Shown: positions 52,322-61,567, numbered from the stretch's first letter. The stretch is 64,000 nt of DNA from UQRS01 sp050946935 (GCA_050946935.1 JBMNVR010000008.1:19910-83909); one strand, 5' to 3'. The notes: generated by a model not told the origin, from the sequence alone. Made by a program: numbers and translations.

Positions 52322-52387
52322 TCCCGCAACCCACGGGGCGCCGGCTGTTTGGCCGCGCCCCGTTTTATAAAAGGAGAATCAAATAAT

Positions 52388-52735
52388 ATGGCAGGTTTTA
52401 AGCTGGACCGGATCACCGGCGATATCCAGCGCGAACTGGCGGATATTCTGCGTGAGGTCAAAGACCCGCGGGTCAGCGGACTGCTCAGCATTGTGAAGGT
52501 TGACGTCTCGGGCGATCTCTCTTATGCGAAAATTTACGTCAGCGCCATCGAGGGGGAGGCGGCTACCGCCGACTCGGTCAAGGGGCTGAAGAACGCCGCC
52601 GGTTTTATCCGGCGCGAGCTGGGACATCGCCTCCAGCTTCGGAAGGTGCCCGAACTGCGGTTTGTCGCCGATGACTCGATCGCCAAAAGCGCGCAGATCG
52701 CCAGTATCATCGACTCGTTTGAAGAAGAGAAATAG
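52388..52735 (+). CDS. rbfA: Ribosome-binding factor A
   Basis: A 115-residue KH-like protein needed for late 16S rRNA processing and 30S maturation. DRITGDIQRELADILREVKDPRVSGLLSIVKVDVSGDLSYAKIYVS and KNAAGFIRRELGHRLQLRKVPELRFVADDSI are the standard signatures. AAAAGGAG precedes ATG 52388. It follows infB by 66 bp. Confidence 0.97.
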   Translation: MAGFKLDRITGDIQRELADILREVKDPRVSGLLSIVKVDVSGDLSYAKIYVSAIEGEAATADSVKGLKNAAGFIRRELGHRLQLRKVPELRFVADDSIAKSAQIASIIDSFEEEK

Positions 52736-52877
52736 GGGTTCAACCGGGTATTTTTCTCCCGGTCTTCCCCCACTGGATGCTTCTCGACGGTTCTTGTTTC
52801 GCGACCGGACATTTTCGTCACAAAAAACAGGTTTGGCCGGATGATGTTTCGTTCGGCTTTGAAAGGATCACGCAACC

Positions 52878-53825
52878 ATGGTACAAGTCGATTTTGAAAC
52901 GGCCGCCGCCTTTTTAAAAGCACGCGACCGGTTCGTCCTGCTCTGCCATGCCTTTCCCGACGGGGACACAATCGGCTCTGCCGCCGCCCTGTGCGAGGGG
53001 CTGCGGCAGTTGGGCAAGCAGGTCTATATCCGCTGTCCGCACGACATTCCGAAAAAATTCGCCGGCCTTACAAAGGGGCTTCTCTCCTGCGACTTTGCGG
53101 AGGAGACGGTGGTCGCCGTCGACGTGGCTGACCGCAAGCTGCTCGGCCATCTGGATGAAGAATACGGCGAGCGGGTCGATCTGTGCATTGACCATCATCC
53201 CTCCAACACCGGTTACGCGGGCAAGCTTTGCCTGAACGCCGACGCCGGCGCCAACTGTGAGAATATTTACCGAATTCTCACCGCGCTCAGCATCCGGCTG
53301 ACCCCAGGCATCGCCACGGCGCTGTTTGTCGGGCTCTCGACCGACACCGGCTGCTTCAAATACGCCAACACCACGCCCGAAACGCATCGGATCGCCGCCG
53401 CTTTGATGGAGATCGGCATCCCGGCGGGAGAAATCAACAGAAACCTCTTTGAGATCAAAACGCGGGCCAGGATTGAGCTGGAACGACAGATTCTGGACGG
53501 GATGCGTTTTTATTTCGGTGGGGTCTGCGCCGTCGTGACCATCACAAAACAAATGCGGGAGGAATCGGGCTGCGACGACAGCGACATGGATGGCATTTCC
53601 TCGCTCGCGCGCACGGTCGAGGGTGTGCGGATCGGCGTGACCGTACGGGAGCGCTCGGACGGGAGATACAAAATCTCCCTCCGCACGGTGGAGCCGGTAG
53701 ACGCCTCCGCCATCTGTAAGGTTTTGGGCGGCGGCGGACACATCCGCGCGGCCGGCTGCGAACTGGATGGCCCGATTGAAACAGTGATGGAAAGGCTGCT
53801 TTCCGTAATAAAAGGAGCATTGTAA
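52878..53825 (+). CDS. DHH-family nanoRNase / pAp phosphatase (NrnA-like)
   Basis: A 315-residue DHH-DHHA1 phosphodiesterase predicted to degrade very short RNAs or pAp. Manganese-site motifs are LLCHAFPDGDTIGSA (HxxPDxD), VAVDVADR, CIDHHPSN (the DHH) and STDTGCFKYANT. The DHHA1 domain ends in GGGGHIRAAGC. It lies between rbfA and truB, where NrnA homologues commonly sit. The choice between nanoRNA and pAp activity cannot be made by eye. Confidence 0.92.
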   Translation: MVQVDFETAAAFLKARDRFVLLCHAFPDGDTIGSAAALCEGLRQLGKQVYIRCPHDIPKKFAGLTKGLLSCDFAEETVVAVDVADRKLLGHLDEEYGERVDLCIDHHPSNTGYAGKLCLNADAGANCENIYRILTALSIRLTPGIATALFVGLSTDTGCFKYANTTPETHRIAAALMEIGIPAGEINRNLFEIKTRARIELERQILDGMRFYFGGVCAVVTITKQMREESGCDDSDMDGISSLARTVEGVRIGVTVRERSDGRYKISLRTVEPVDASAICKVLGGGGHIRAAGCELDGPIETVMERLLSVIKGAL

Positions 53826-53827
53826 AT

Positions 53828-54736
53828 ATGGAAGGACTTGTTCTGCTTGACAAGCCCGCGGGTATTACCTCATTCAAAGCGGTCGCGACCGTCCGCTTTC
53901 TGAGCGGCGAAAAACGAATCGGACACACCGGCACCCTCGACCCTATGGCGACGGGGGTATTGCCGGTATTGCTTGGACAGGCTACCCGCCTGTCCAATCT
54001 TTTGCTTGGCGCCGAAAAACGCTACACCGCCCGGATGCGGCTCGGCGTCACGACCGACACGCTGGACAGCACCGGCCGGGTGACCGCAACCGCGCCGGTT
54101 TTGACGGACACCGACGACCTGCGGCGGGCAGCCCAAACCTTTGTGGGAGAAATCGACCAGGTGCCGCCCATGTATTCGGCTCTGCGTCAAAACGGCCGGC
54201 GGCTCTACGATCTCGCCCGCGAGGGAGTGGAGGTTGAGCGTCCACCCCGCCGGGTAGAGATCAAGTCGCTTGAACTTCTGGGACAGGTCGGCCCGAATGA
54301 ATATGAAATCGACGTCCTCTGCTCCAAGGGGACCTATATTCGCAGCCTGGTCGACGACATCGGCAAGGCGCTCGGCTGCGGCGCGACGCTGACCGCCCTG
54401 CGGCGCACCATGACGGCCGGCTTTTCGGTGGAGGACTGCGTCCCCCTCTCCCGGCTGGAAGCGGAGGGGCTGGCTCCCTTCCTCCTTCCCGCCGACCGCG
54501 CGGTGGAAAGCTATCCCGCGGTGCGGGTAACGCCGGCGCAGGGGCTTCGCTTTTGCAACGGCGGCGGCCTCGCCCTCGGGCGGCTGAGTCTTCCCACTCT
54601 GGCGGAAAACGGCAGTCTGCTTCGGGTCTACGCTCCCGGCGGTTTCCTCGGCATGGGGGAAATCCGGCTGGAGGAGGAGACGCTTGCCATACGCTGCATC
54701 GTAGGAGGTAGAGCGGTTTGTTTATCGACAAAATAG
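53828..54736 (+). CDS. truB: tRNA pseudouridine(55) synthase TruB
   Basis: A 302-residue enzyme that makes pseudouridine at position 55 of the T-loop of nearly all tRNAs. GLVLLDKPAGITSF at the N-terminus and KRIGHTGTLDPMATGVLPVLLG contain the catalytic Asp. Further motifs are YTARMRLGVTTDTLDSTG, QVPPMYSALRQNGRRLYDLAREG and the substrate-contact loop GTYIRSLVDDIG. It begins 2 bp after the preceding stop, and its 3' end overlaps ribF by 19 bp. Confidence 0.98.
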   Translation: MEGLVLLDKPAGITSFKAVATVRFLSGEKRIGHTGTLDPMATGVLPVLLGQATRLSNLLLGAEKRYTARMRLGVTTDTLDSTGRVTATAPVLTDTDDLRRAAQTFVGEIDQVPPMYSALRQNGRRLYDLAREGVEVERPPRRVEIKSLELLGQVGPNEYEIDVLCSKGTYIRSLVDDIGKALGCGATLTALRRTMTAGFSVEDCVPLSRLEAEGLAPFLLPADRAVESYPAVRVTPAQGLRFCNGGGLALGRLSLPTLAENGSLLRVYAPGGFLGMGEIRLEEETLAIRCIVGGRAVCLSTK

Positions 54737-55623
54737 AAAACGACGGCGCAAAAGCCGCGCCGCTCGCGCTGGCGCTCGGCACCTTCGACGGGGTGCATCT
54801 TGGCCATCAGGCGGTGCTTTCCCTTGCGCGGGAAAATCCGCACACCCTGCTCCCCGCCGCTTTGTTTTTCACCCCGCACCCGCGCGCCGTCCTGTCCGGT
54901 GCGGCGCCCGGCCTGATCCTGACCGAATCCGACCGGGAGAAGGCGCTGCGCGCCCAAGGTATGCGGGAAATCATCCGGGTAAATTTTGATACGGTTCAGA
55001 CCATGTCTCCGGAGCTGTTTTTCCACCGTCTGACCGGCGCGCTGCCGGTCGGCATGCTCTGCTGCGGGTACAATTTCCGGTTTGGCCATCAGGGCGCGGG
55101 GAATACAGGGACACTGGCCGGCCTTTGCCGTGCGGCCGGCATTCGCTTTGCCGCAGCGGACGAGGTGGAGCTGGACGGCGCCCCCGTTTCCTCCAGCCGG
55201 ATCCGCGCATGCATCGAACGGGGCGATATCCCGAAGGCGGAGGCGCTGCTCGGCCGGCCGCTGCTCTACACCCTCCCCGTGGAGGACGGTGACCGACGCG
55301 GACGCACCATCGGTTTTCCAACCATCAATCAGACCCTTCCGGCCGAACTGGTCCGGCCGCGCTTCGGCGTCTATGTTTCGGAGGTGCTGCTGGACGGCGC
55401 GTGGCGCCGGGCGGTCACCAACATCGGCGTCCGTCCAACCTATCGGGTGAAGCACCCCCTGTTTGAAACCTTTATCATCGGCTATTCGGGCAACCTGTAC
55501 GGCAAAGAAATCCCCCTCCGCCTGCGGCGATTCACCCGACCGGAGACCCGCTTTCCCTCACTGGAAGCGTTAAAGAATGCGATCGAAGGAGATCTCGCGG
55601 CGGCGCTGTCGTTTGAGGAATAA
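54718..55623 (+). CDS. ribF: Bifunctional riboflavin kinase / FAD synthetase
   Basis: A 301-residue enzyme that converts riboflavin to FMN and then FAD. The N-terminal adenylyltransferase domain has ALGTFDGVHLGHQ (HxGH), FFTPHPRAVL, CGYNFRFGHQGAGN and SSSRIRACIERGDI. The C-terminal kinase domain has GRTIGFPTINQ and VTNIGVRPT...FIIGYSGNLYGKEIPLRL. The TTG start at 54718 overlaps truB. It closes the ribosome-biogenesis operon. Its product also supplies FMN for HydB-type flavoproteins. Confidence 0.97.
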   Translation: MFIDKIENDGAKAAPLALALGTFDGVHLGHQAVLSLARENPHTLLPAALFFTPHPRAVLSGAAPGLILTESDREKALRAQGMREIIRVNFDTVQTMSPELFFHRLTGALPVGMLCCGYNFRFGHQGAGNTGTLAGLCRAAGIRFAAADEVELDGAPVSSSRIRACIERGDIPKAEALLGRPLLYTLPVEDGDRRGRTIGFPTINQTLPAELVRPRFGVYVSEVLLDGAWRRAVTNIGVRPTYRVKHPLFETFIIGYSGNLYGKEIPLRLRRFTRPETRFPSLEALKNAIEGDLAAALSFEE

Positions 55624-55660
55624 GCAAACCGGATTCTTCACCCGACCCATTGGCCGGGGC

Positions 55661-55689
55661 TTGAGAAAATACGATTTTCATAGTATAAT
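55661..55689 (+). promoter_or_regulatory. Strong sigma-A promoter upstream of the DegV gene
   Basis: TTGAGA (55661-55666), 17-nt spacer, TATAAT (55684-55689). Transcription would start near 55696. Confidence 0.8.
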
Positions 55690-55695
55690 TACCGC

Positions 55696-55926
55696 CAAAG
55701 AGGCACCGCTTCGCTTCACGCCGCACCTTCGTGATCGAGTCGTCTTCGTTCGTCCCACAACCGCCTTTTCGCTGTTTTTACACCGAGTCGGGCGAAGACG
55801 GTCTTAGCGACTCTCCGCCGGCAATCTTTGCAATATGACTATATATCGCCGCATCTTCCGGCCCGTGTATGGACCGCGTCTATATACAGAATACAGAAAT
55901 CTCATACCTGAAAGGATGGATGTCCC
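55696..55926 (+). other. Long, possibly structured leader of the DegV gene
   Basis: About 230 nt separate the predicted transcription start from the ATG at 55927. Inside, GAGTCG..GTCTTCG (near 55736-55750) can pair with CGAAGAC...CGACTC (near 55793-55813). No known riboswitch or small-RNA family is recognised. It may be a regulatory leader or hold an independent small RNA. Confidence 0.35.
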
Positions 55927-56793
55927 ATGGCAAGCAAAAAAGTTCGAATCACCTGTGACAGCACCTGTGATCTTTCGCCCGCTTTGGTCGAGAAATACGG
56001 TATCCGGGTCAACCCCCTTTATATCGTCATGCACGACCGGCCGCTGGCCGACGGGATCGAGGTTACCCCCGACGACCTCTTTGATTATACCGAAGCGACC
56101 GGCCGCCTCCCCACGACGACCGCGCCGAACATGCAGAATTATATCGACTTTTTCTCCCCCCTGCTGGCGGAGGACTGTGCCATCATCCACTTTACCATCA
56201 GCGCCTCCATGTCAACCGCCTATAACAACGCGCGCCTGGCCGCGGCCGAGCTGTCGAACGTGTATGTGATCGACTCCAAAAACCTCTCAACCGGGTCGGG
56301 ACTGCTGGTACTCCGCGCGGCCGAGCTGGCCGCATCCGGGATGGAAGCAGCTGAGATCGCAGCCAAAATCTCCGCTTTGACGAATTATGTGGACGCTTCG
56401 TTTGTCGTGGATACACTGGAATATCTGCACAAGGGAGGACGCTGCTCGGCGGTTGCCAAATTCGGTGCCAATCTGCTCAAGCTCAAGCCCTGTATCGAGG
56501 TCAGGGGCGGTGCGATGGGCGTCGCCCGGAAATATCGCGGCCGCCTCTCTGACGTGCTGGTCGAGTATACCGGCGATCAGCTCAGAAACCCGGATGACAT
56601 AGATACCAGCCGGGTTTTTATCACCCACACCGGCTGCGACGCGGACACGGTCGCCCGCGTGACCGAAAAAATCCGTTCGCTTGTCGCTTTTGATGAGATC
56701 GTCGAAACCCGCGCCGGTTGCACCGTCTCCTCCCACTGCGGGCCGGGGACACTGGGCGTACTGTTTATCCGCAAAACGCCGCTCAAAGCATAG
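55927..56793 (+). CDS. DegV family fatty-acid-binding protein
   Basis: A 288-residue two-domain protein. RITCDSTCDLSPALVEKYGIRVNPL is the N-terminal DegV signature; LPTTTAPNMQNY, HFTISASMSTAYNNA and DTLEYLHKGGRCS shape the lipid-binding cleft, and VSSHCGPGTLGVLFI closes the chain. Members bind single fatty acids; some (FakB) hand them to a fatty acid kinase, FakA, which is not in the window. AAAGGATGG lies upstream of the ATG. The DMT exporter gene follows after 160 bp. Confidence 0.93.
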   Translation: MASKKVRITCDSTCDLSPALVEKYGIRVNPLYIVMHDRPLADGIEVTPDDLFDYTEATGRLPTTTAPNMQNYIDFFSPLLAEDCAIIHFTISASMSTAYNNARLAAAELSNVYVIDSKNLSTGSGLLVLRAAELAASGMEAAEIAAKISALTNYVDASFVVDTLEYLHKGGRCSAVAKFGANLLKLKPCIEVRGGAMGVARKYRGRLSDVLVEYTGDQLRNPDDIDTSRVFITHTGCDADTVARVTEKIRSLVAFDEIVETRAGCTVSSHCGPGTLGVLFIRKTPLKA

Positions 56794-56834
56794 AAGCGGC
56801 GCACAGCCAAAGGAAGTGAACCACCCGGCCAAAG

Positions 56835-56859
56835 CGGGGCTGGCTGCCTTCCAGCCCCG
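56835..56859 (+). other. Hairpin between the DegV and DMT-transporter genes
   Basis: CGGGGCTGG (56835-56843) pairs perfectly with CCAGCCCCG (56851-56859). No T-run follows, so it may be an mRNA processing or stability element and not a terminator. Confidence 0.45.
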
Positions 56860-56953
56860 TCCGAGAGCGCAAGCGGCCGATCCGCAGTCAGCCTCTGTTA
56901 ATCCGGCACCGGAGAAAATCCCGCATATACACTGCGGTGGAAAGGTCGATTGG

Positions 56954-57871
56954 ATGAAGAAAAAATACCTTGGAATTTTATATATCCTGCTGTCCGCCTT
57001 CTGCTTTGCGCTGATGAATCTCTTTGTACGGTTGTCCGGCGACCTGCCCTCCATTCAGAAAAGCTTTTTCCGCAACTTCGTCGCGCTGGGCGTGGCGGCT
57101 GTCATCCTCCTGCGGCAGAGGGAGGCCGGCACCGGCATGCGCCCCGGAGCCTGGCGATACCTTTTTATGCGGGCGGCGTTCGGTACAGTCGGGCTGCTCT
57201 GCAATTTTTATGCCGTCGACCATCTTGTACTGGCCGACGCCTCCATGCTGAATAAGATGTCGCCCTTCTTCGCCGTTTTGTTCAGTCTGTTCGTGTTGCG
57301 GGAACGCGTAACCCCTTTTCAGGCCGGCATGGTCGCCGCCGCCCTGAGCGGAAGCATACTGGTCGTCCGGCCCTCCTTCTCCAACGCCGACCTCCTTCCG
57401 GCGCTGATCGGCCTTTGCGGCGGCATCGGGGCGGGCGCAGCCTATACCATGGTGCGCAAGCTGGGCGAGCTTGGTGTGCGCGGGCCGTTCATTGTCTTTT
57501 CCTTTTCCCTGTTTTCCTGCACGGTAACCCTCCCCTTTGTCATCGCCGACTATGCACCGATGAGCGGAAAGCAGGTCGCGCTTCTTCTGTTGGCCGGGCT
57601 GGCCGCGACCGGCGGTCAGTTTTCCATCACAGCCGCCTACTGCCGCGCCCCGGCCAAGGAGATTTCGGTTTTCGATTACGCGCAGATTCCCTTCTCTGCC
57701 CTGCTGGGCTTTCTCGTTTTCGGGCAGGTTCCCGACGCGCTCAGCTTTGCCGGCTATGCCGTCATCATCGGCAGCGCGGTACTCCTCTTTTTCTACAACA
57801 CCCGATGGAGCGCGACAGCAAAGACGCCGTCCGGGATTCAGCCGCCTCCTGAAGCAAACAGTAAGTCGTGA
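56954..57871 (+). CDS. EamA-type drug/metabolite (DMT) transporter
   Basis: A 305-residue inner-membrane protein with about ten hydrophobic helices in two EamA halves. The first opens GILYILLSAFCFALMNLFVRLSGDLPSIQKSFFRNF, with the charged loop and LLCNFYAVDHLVLADASMLNKMSPFFAVLFSLFVLRERVTPFQ ending helix 4; the second half repeats this, ending LGFLVFGQVPDALSFAGYAVII. It probably exports a small metabolite; the substrate is unknown. AAAGG lies about 9 nt before ATG 56954. The open frame upstream of that ATG runs through the DegV gene in another frame and is not coding. Confidence 0.92.
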   Translation: MKKKYLGILYILLSAFCFALMNLFVRLSGDLPSIQKSFFRNFVALGVAAVILLRQREAGTGMRPGAWRYLFMRAAFGTVGLLCNFYAVDHLVLADASMLNKMSPFFAVLFSLFVLRERVTPFQAGMVAAALSGSILVVRPSFSNADLLPALIGLCGGIGAGAAYTMVRKLGELGVRGPFIVFSFSLFSCTVTLPFVIADYAPMSGKQVALLLLAGLAATGGQFSITAAYCRAPAKEISVFDYAQIPFSALLGFLVFGQVPDALSFAGYAVIIGSAVLLFFYNTRWSATAKTPSGIQPPPEANSKS

Positions 57872-57917
57872 CCGTCTTCGGGAAGAGTAACGTGAGCGAA
57901 CTCATAAGGCATTCAAG

Positions 57918-57960
57918 AAAAAGCAAGCCAGCGCCTGTATGACGCTGGCTTGCTTTTTTT
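57918..57960 (+). terminator. Terminator of the DMT transporter gene
   Basis: AAAAAGCAAGCCAGCG (57918-57933) pairs with CGCTGGCTTGCTTTTT (57943-57958) and runs into further Ts. The stretch 57961-58189 beyond it holds nothing I can support apart from a weak AT-rich promoter-like region near 58125-58165. Confidence 0.93.
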
Positions 57961-58189
57961 AAGCTGTAAGCGGTGTGATCTCCCCTGACTTAAAAAGACT
58001 GCTGTACGCCTCCCTCTCAAACCGGTGATCCCGCTTTAAGAGAATACCGTCATGGGCGCAGCGCGCCGACCGTGTAACAGCGCCCTGCGCGCCATTTATA
58101 GGAAAAAGGAGTTCACCTGAAATTTGTCAAAACTGTAAAAATATAAGAATTTTTAGAAATGATAATATAACATAGAAAGGGGTCGTTTT

Positions 58190-58435
58190 ATGAAAAACAA
58201 GAAGTATCCGCGTTTCATTTTGCTCGGGTTGGTTTTCGTTATGCTTTGCGCGGTTGCGCCGCAAAGGCTTTCAATCACAAAAACGCCGGCTTGGAGAAAA
58301 CCGGGAACCGAGATGATGCGGCGGAGGACGACGCCCCTTCGCGCAGCGGATATCTTCGGCCGAGGAGACTCAGCCCCGGAATACAGTGAAAAACCCGGCG
58401 TCCCGCTGTTCAGCAGGGCGTCGGGTTCGAGGTGA
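58190..58435 (+). CDS. Doubtful small ORF with signal-peptide-like start
   Basis: An 81-codon frame with AAAGGGG before its ATG. MKNKKYPRFILLGLVFVMLCAVAPQ looks like a signal peptide, but the rest is arginine- and proline-rich and its last 15 codons run through the terminator of the convergent GH97 gene. It may be a truncated remnant of a secreted-protein gene whose export signal survived. No family is recognised. Confidence 0.3.
   Translation: MKNKKYPRFILLGLVFVMLCAVAPQRLSITKTPAWRKPGTEMMRRRTTPLRAADIFGRGDSAPEYSEKPGVPLFSRASGSR
58389..58426 (-). terminator. Terminator of the GH97 gene
   Basis: ACCCGGCGTCCCGCTG (58393-58408) and CAGCAGGGCGTCGGGT (58411-58426) form a long stem with a 2-nt gap, and on the minus strand the hairpin ends in TTTTT. 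Confidence 0.87.
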
Positions 58436-58446
58436 AGGGAGAGGTC

Positions 58447-61437
58447 TTACCCCTCCCCCTTGCCGGAGACAATCCGCCCCCGCAGCGCCACCACGTCCGA
58501 TACGCTGAGCAGATAATCCCCGTCCAGGTCGCCGGCCGTGAAGGCGTAGGCGTCATATCCGCCCGACCCGGCGACAATCATCTGGCGCAGCGCCACCACG
58601 TCGGAGACCGTGACGCCGCCATCCCCGTCCACATCGCCGTACAGATCACTGTAATCTATTTCCACGGTCAGAGGCAGCGGCCGGATCTCCTCCCCCGCCG
58701 TGTAGGTCAGGTCGGACAGGGTCGCCGCCGTGTTGTTGGTTCCGATGCCGCTTGTGACATACACGCCGATTCTGAGGCTCCCGGCTCCTGCAAAGGAGGC
58801 AGGCAGCGTTCCGTCGGCGATTTTCTCGAACTGCACGCCGTCGTAGCTGTACCAGGCCGTGAAGCCGTCCGCCCGTTTTTCCAGCCGCAGCCAGGCCGGG
58901 GCGTCCTTTTGCATATCGGCCACAGCCGGCTCATGATAGTCCCCCTCATACCGCAGCGCCTCAAAGCAGTTGTTTGTGCCGGCTACGCCCAGGCCGTCGT
59001 GATACCGCCGCATGGCCGCGATCAGGTTGTCGGTGTCGGTCATGGCGCAGAGCGCGACCGTTTGATACCGGCCGTCAAAGCCGCCGGTGGTCTTGACGGT
59101 TAGGGTAAACGCCTCATCCTCGGTCGTTTGGCAGAAGAGGTTGGTGATGCCCGAGTTTTTGCCCGGGTCGCCGCCGGTCATCGTGAGGGTAAGGCCGCCG
59201 TCGTTTTGCACCGCCACATTCTCCGGCCGGGAATTATGAATCGTCCAGTCGGAAGAAACCTCCCACAGCGGCAGGCCGGCTGTGATCTCGACCGTGTCGC
59301 AAACGTTGTCATCAAAATAGGAGGAAACGGTGATGACTGCCCGGCCGGCGTTTACCGCGCGGAGCGTGCCGTCTGCCCCAACCTCGATGATCCCGCTGTC
59401 TGAGGAGGCGTACCGCAGCGCCGGCGCCGCGTCGATGTCGGCCGTGAAGCCTACCGAAAGAGGCAGGCTCTCCCCCACCGTCATGCGGGTCGCAGGGGTC
59501 TGGATCTCCACCGCGCTGACCCCTTCCAGCTCGGTATCGCCCGGCAGCAGTCGGAGCAGGAAACCGCCCCCGCTTTTGATCTGCACCGGCAGACGGGTAT
59601 CGGCCGTCACGGCGGTCGCGCTGACCGAAAGCTCAGCGTTGGAGGCACCGTCGTTGTACAGCACGGCAAGGTACTGCTCTCCCGCTTCTAAAAAGGAGAA
59701 ATCCAGCTCGATCTCTTTGTCCTGATTGGCCATGCCGGCCACCACCCACTCGTCTCCGAACCGGCGGGCGATGGTAAGATCGCTCCCCACCTCGCCGCCA
59801 AGGAATCGGGTCTCCTCAAAGCTTGTGGGAAAATCCCGCAGCAGAGAGACGTAGGGCGTCTTTTCCACGTCGTTGCAGGAAATCGCCAGCGTGTGCAGAC
59901 CATTCAGAGCGATATAACCCAATGCGAGTTGAAAACCCATGCGGACGTCGCTGCCGCGCGGGATCAGATACTCGGTGATATCGGCTGTGCCGACTGCCAG
60001 CCGCGTGTAGCCGAGATAGACAAAATCGTTGGCGGTCACCGGACCGTACTCCTGCCCGCGGATCGCCTCCCGGGTCAGGACATTGGGATGGGTGCGCAGC
60101 TCGCCGGTCGATTTGTTTGCGCCGTGGCAGTTGACAACCAATCCCAACTCAGCGCACTCGCGGTAGAGCTCGTCATACAGCCGGAGGGTCTCCTGATTCT
60201 CATTATCAAAAAAATCGACCTTGATACCGGCGATCCCTCTGGCCGCCCAGTCGGGAAGGCGGGCCGCCCGCCGTTCGGCCGTGTTCAGATCGTCCGAGTG
60301 TACCCAGACAATCAAACCGATCCCCTTCTCTTTTGCATAGGCCGCGATCTCTGTAAAATTATCGTAGTAGCCAAGATATCTGCTGCCGTCGGAGGCGGCC
60401 GGCTGCCACCCCTCGTCCAGGAGATAATAGGACCAGCCCATCTCGGCCGCAAGGTCGATGTAGGTCTTGATCACCCCGGTATCCCGCTGCTTCTCCTGCT
60501 GTGTGCCGTCGAAAGCATCGTCCAGCCAGCTCCAGGAAACGGCACCCGGCTTGGCAAAGGAATAATCCATTGTTTCATCCGGCGGATCGCTCAGATCTTC
60601 CGCCATGTGGTTTTCCATGACCGCGGAAAGATCCCCGATCACCGCAAAGCGCCAGGGGGTGACCCCGTCGGTCAACTCGACCTTTCCCGTTTGCTCAGGC
60701 GTGAAGCGATAGGAGAGAACGGTGTTCTCCCCATGTGCCTCCGCCGCGAAACCGCTGCCGGCATATCCGCCGTTCAGGTTCGCCTCGCTCAGCAAAACAT
60801 AGCAGCCGCCCGACGTCTCATACAGCAGCGGCATGTTGAAGAGGTCGGCCGAATCGCCCGGCAGCGCAGAGGCCGGGCTTTTCGTATACAGCGTCTCATA
60901 ATTTACCGACCACCAGCGGGAGTGGCAGACCGTCCAGTCCCCAGCCAGGGTGTAGGAGGAGGCCTCCACCGACACCTCGGTGAAGCCGAGGTCGTAGCGA
61001 TAGGCCAACCCGTTGTCAAAGCAGCGGAAGGTCAGGGTGCAGACGCCGCCCGACACGGCCGTCAGCAGCACCTGCACCTCATACCCCGTGTAGGAATAGA
61101 CCGCCGCCTTGGCCGCCTGCATGGTATAACTGTCCGAAATTCTTCGCGCGGTGGAGGGCTTGGCCGATACGACTCCGGCCGAAAAATCCCCGCTGTCCGC
61201 AACAATTCCCAGCGCGGATGGGAGAATCACCGCCTCCCCCGCTTTGGTCACGGCATAGCGGGGCGTCCCCTCTTCCAGCCCGAACCAGATCGCCACGCTC
61301 CCGTCGGGGGAGGTGCAAAGCCGCTGCATATACGCAGCCGGCGGCGTTTCTTCCTCCGCGGCACCGGCCAATGGAACGCCGACGGGCAGAGCCAACAGAA
61401 ACATCAAAAGCAATGCCATCACTTGTTTGCATCGCAT
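58447..61437 (-). CDS. Secreted GH97 glycosidase with Ig-like domain and dockerin
   Basis: A 996-residue exported enzyme. A signal peptide (MRCKQVMALLLMFLLALPVGVPLAGA) is followed by the GH97 N-terminal beta-sandwich (about 40-290), the catalytic barrel (about 300-570: SWSWLDDAFDGTQQ, YYLLDEGWQ, GIKVDFFDNENQ near 407, TREAIRGQEYGP near 459) and the GH97 C-terminal domain to about 650. The Asp in KVDFF sits where retaining alpha-galactosidases of the family carry their nucleophile, so alpha-galactosidase is more likely than inverting alpha-glucosidase; this is inference. A Big2-type Ig domain (about 642-719), a jelly-roll domain (about 740-920) and a type I dockerin (about 932-994) follow. GGAGG lies 9 nt before the ATG. 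Confidence 0.92.
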   Translation of the reverse strand: MRCKQVMALLLMFLLALPVGVPLAGAAEEETPPAAYMQRLCTSPDGSVAIWFGLEEGTPRYAVTKAGEAVILPSALGIVADSGDFSAGVVSAKPSTARRISDSYTMQAAKAAVYSYTGYEVQVLLTAVSGGVCTLTFRCFDNGLAYRYDLGFTEVSVEASSYTLAGDWTVCHSRWWSVNYETLYTKSPASALPGDSADLFNMPLLYETSGGCYVLLSEANLNGGYAGSGFAAEAHGENTVLSYRFTPEQTGKVELTDGVTPWRFAVIGDLSAVMENHMAEDLSDPPDETMDYSFAKPGAVSWSWLDDAFDGTQQEKQRDTGVIKTYIDLAAEMGWSYYLLDEGWQPAASDGSRYLGYYDNFTEIAAYAKEKGIGLIVWVHSDDLNTAERRAARLPDWAARGIAGIKVDFFDNENQETLRLYDELYRECAELGLVVNCHGANKSTGELRTHPNVLTREAIRGQEYGPVTANDFVYLGYTRLAVGTADITEYLIPRGSDVRMGFQLALGYIALNGLHTLAISCNDVEKTPYVSLLRDFPTSFEETRFLGGEVGSDLTIARRFGDEWVVAGMANQDKEIELDFSFLEAGEQYLAVLYNDGASNAELSVSATAVTADTRLPVQIKSGGGFLLRLLPGDTELEGVSAVEIQTPATRMTVGESLPLSVGFTADIDAAPALRYASSDSGIIEVGADGTLRAVNAGRAVITVSSYFDDNVCDTVEITAGLPLWEVSSDWTIHNSRPENVAVQNDGGLTLTMTGGDPGKNSGITNLFCQTTEDEAFTLTVKTTGGFDGRYQTVALCAMTDTDNLIAAMRRYHDGLGVAGTNNCFEALRYEGDYHEPAVADMQKDAPAWLRLEKRADGFTAWYSYDGVQFEKIADGTLPASFAGAGSLRIGVYVTSGIGTNNTAATLSDLTYTAGEEIRPLPLTVEIDYSDLYGDVDGDGGVTVSDVVALRQMIVAGSGGYDAYAFTAGDLDGDYLLSVSDVVALRGRIVSGKGEG

Positions 61438-61567
61438 TTTCAAAAACCTCCGATACATAAAATTTCCGAAAAAGACATCTTCAGTATATCCGCTCGCTCC
61501 GCAAAAGGACAGCCGATTTTGTTGCACAAAAATTGTAAAAATGTTTCCTATTCAGCCGTGTGTCCAC

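Noticed and set aside
56794..56953. Riboswitch (cobalamin-like) before the DMT transporter
   Set aside because: There is a GC-rich hairpin and a TCCGG-rich stretch, but the conserved core boxes of known riboswitch classes are not there.
56681..56953. N-terminal extension of the DMT transporter
   Set aside because: The upstream frame overlaps the DegV gene out of frame and is not membrane-like; ATG 56954 has a ribosome-binding site and begins the first helix.
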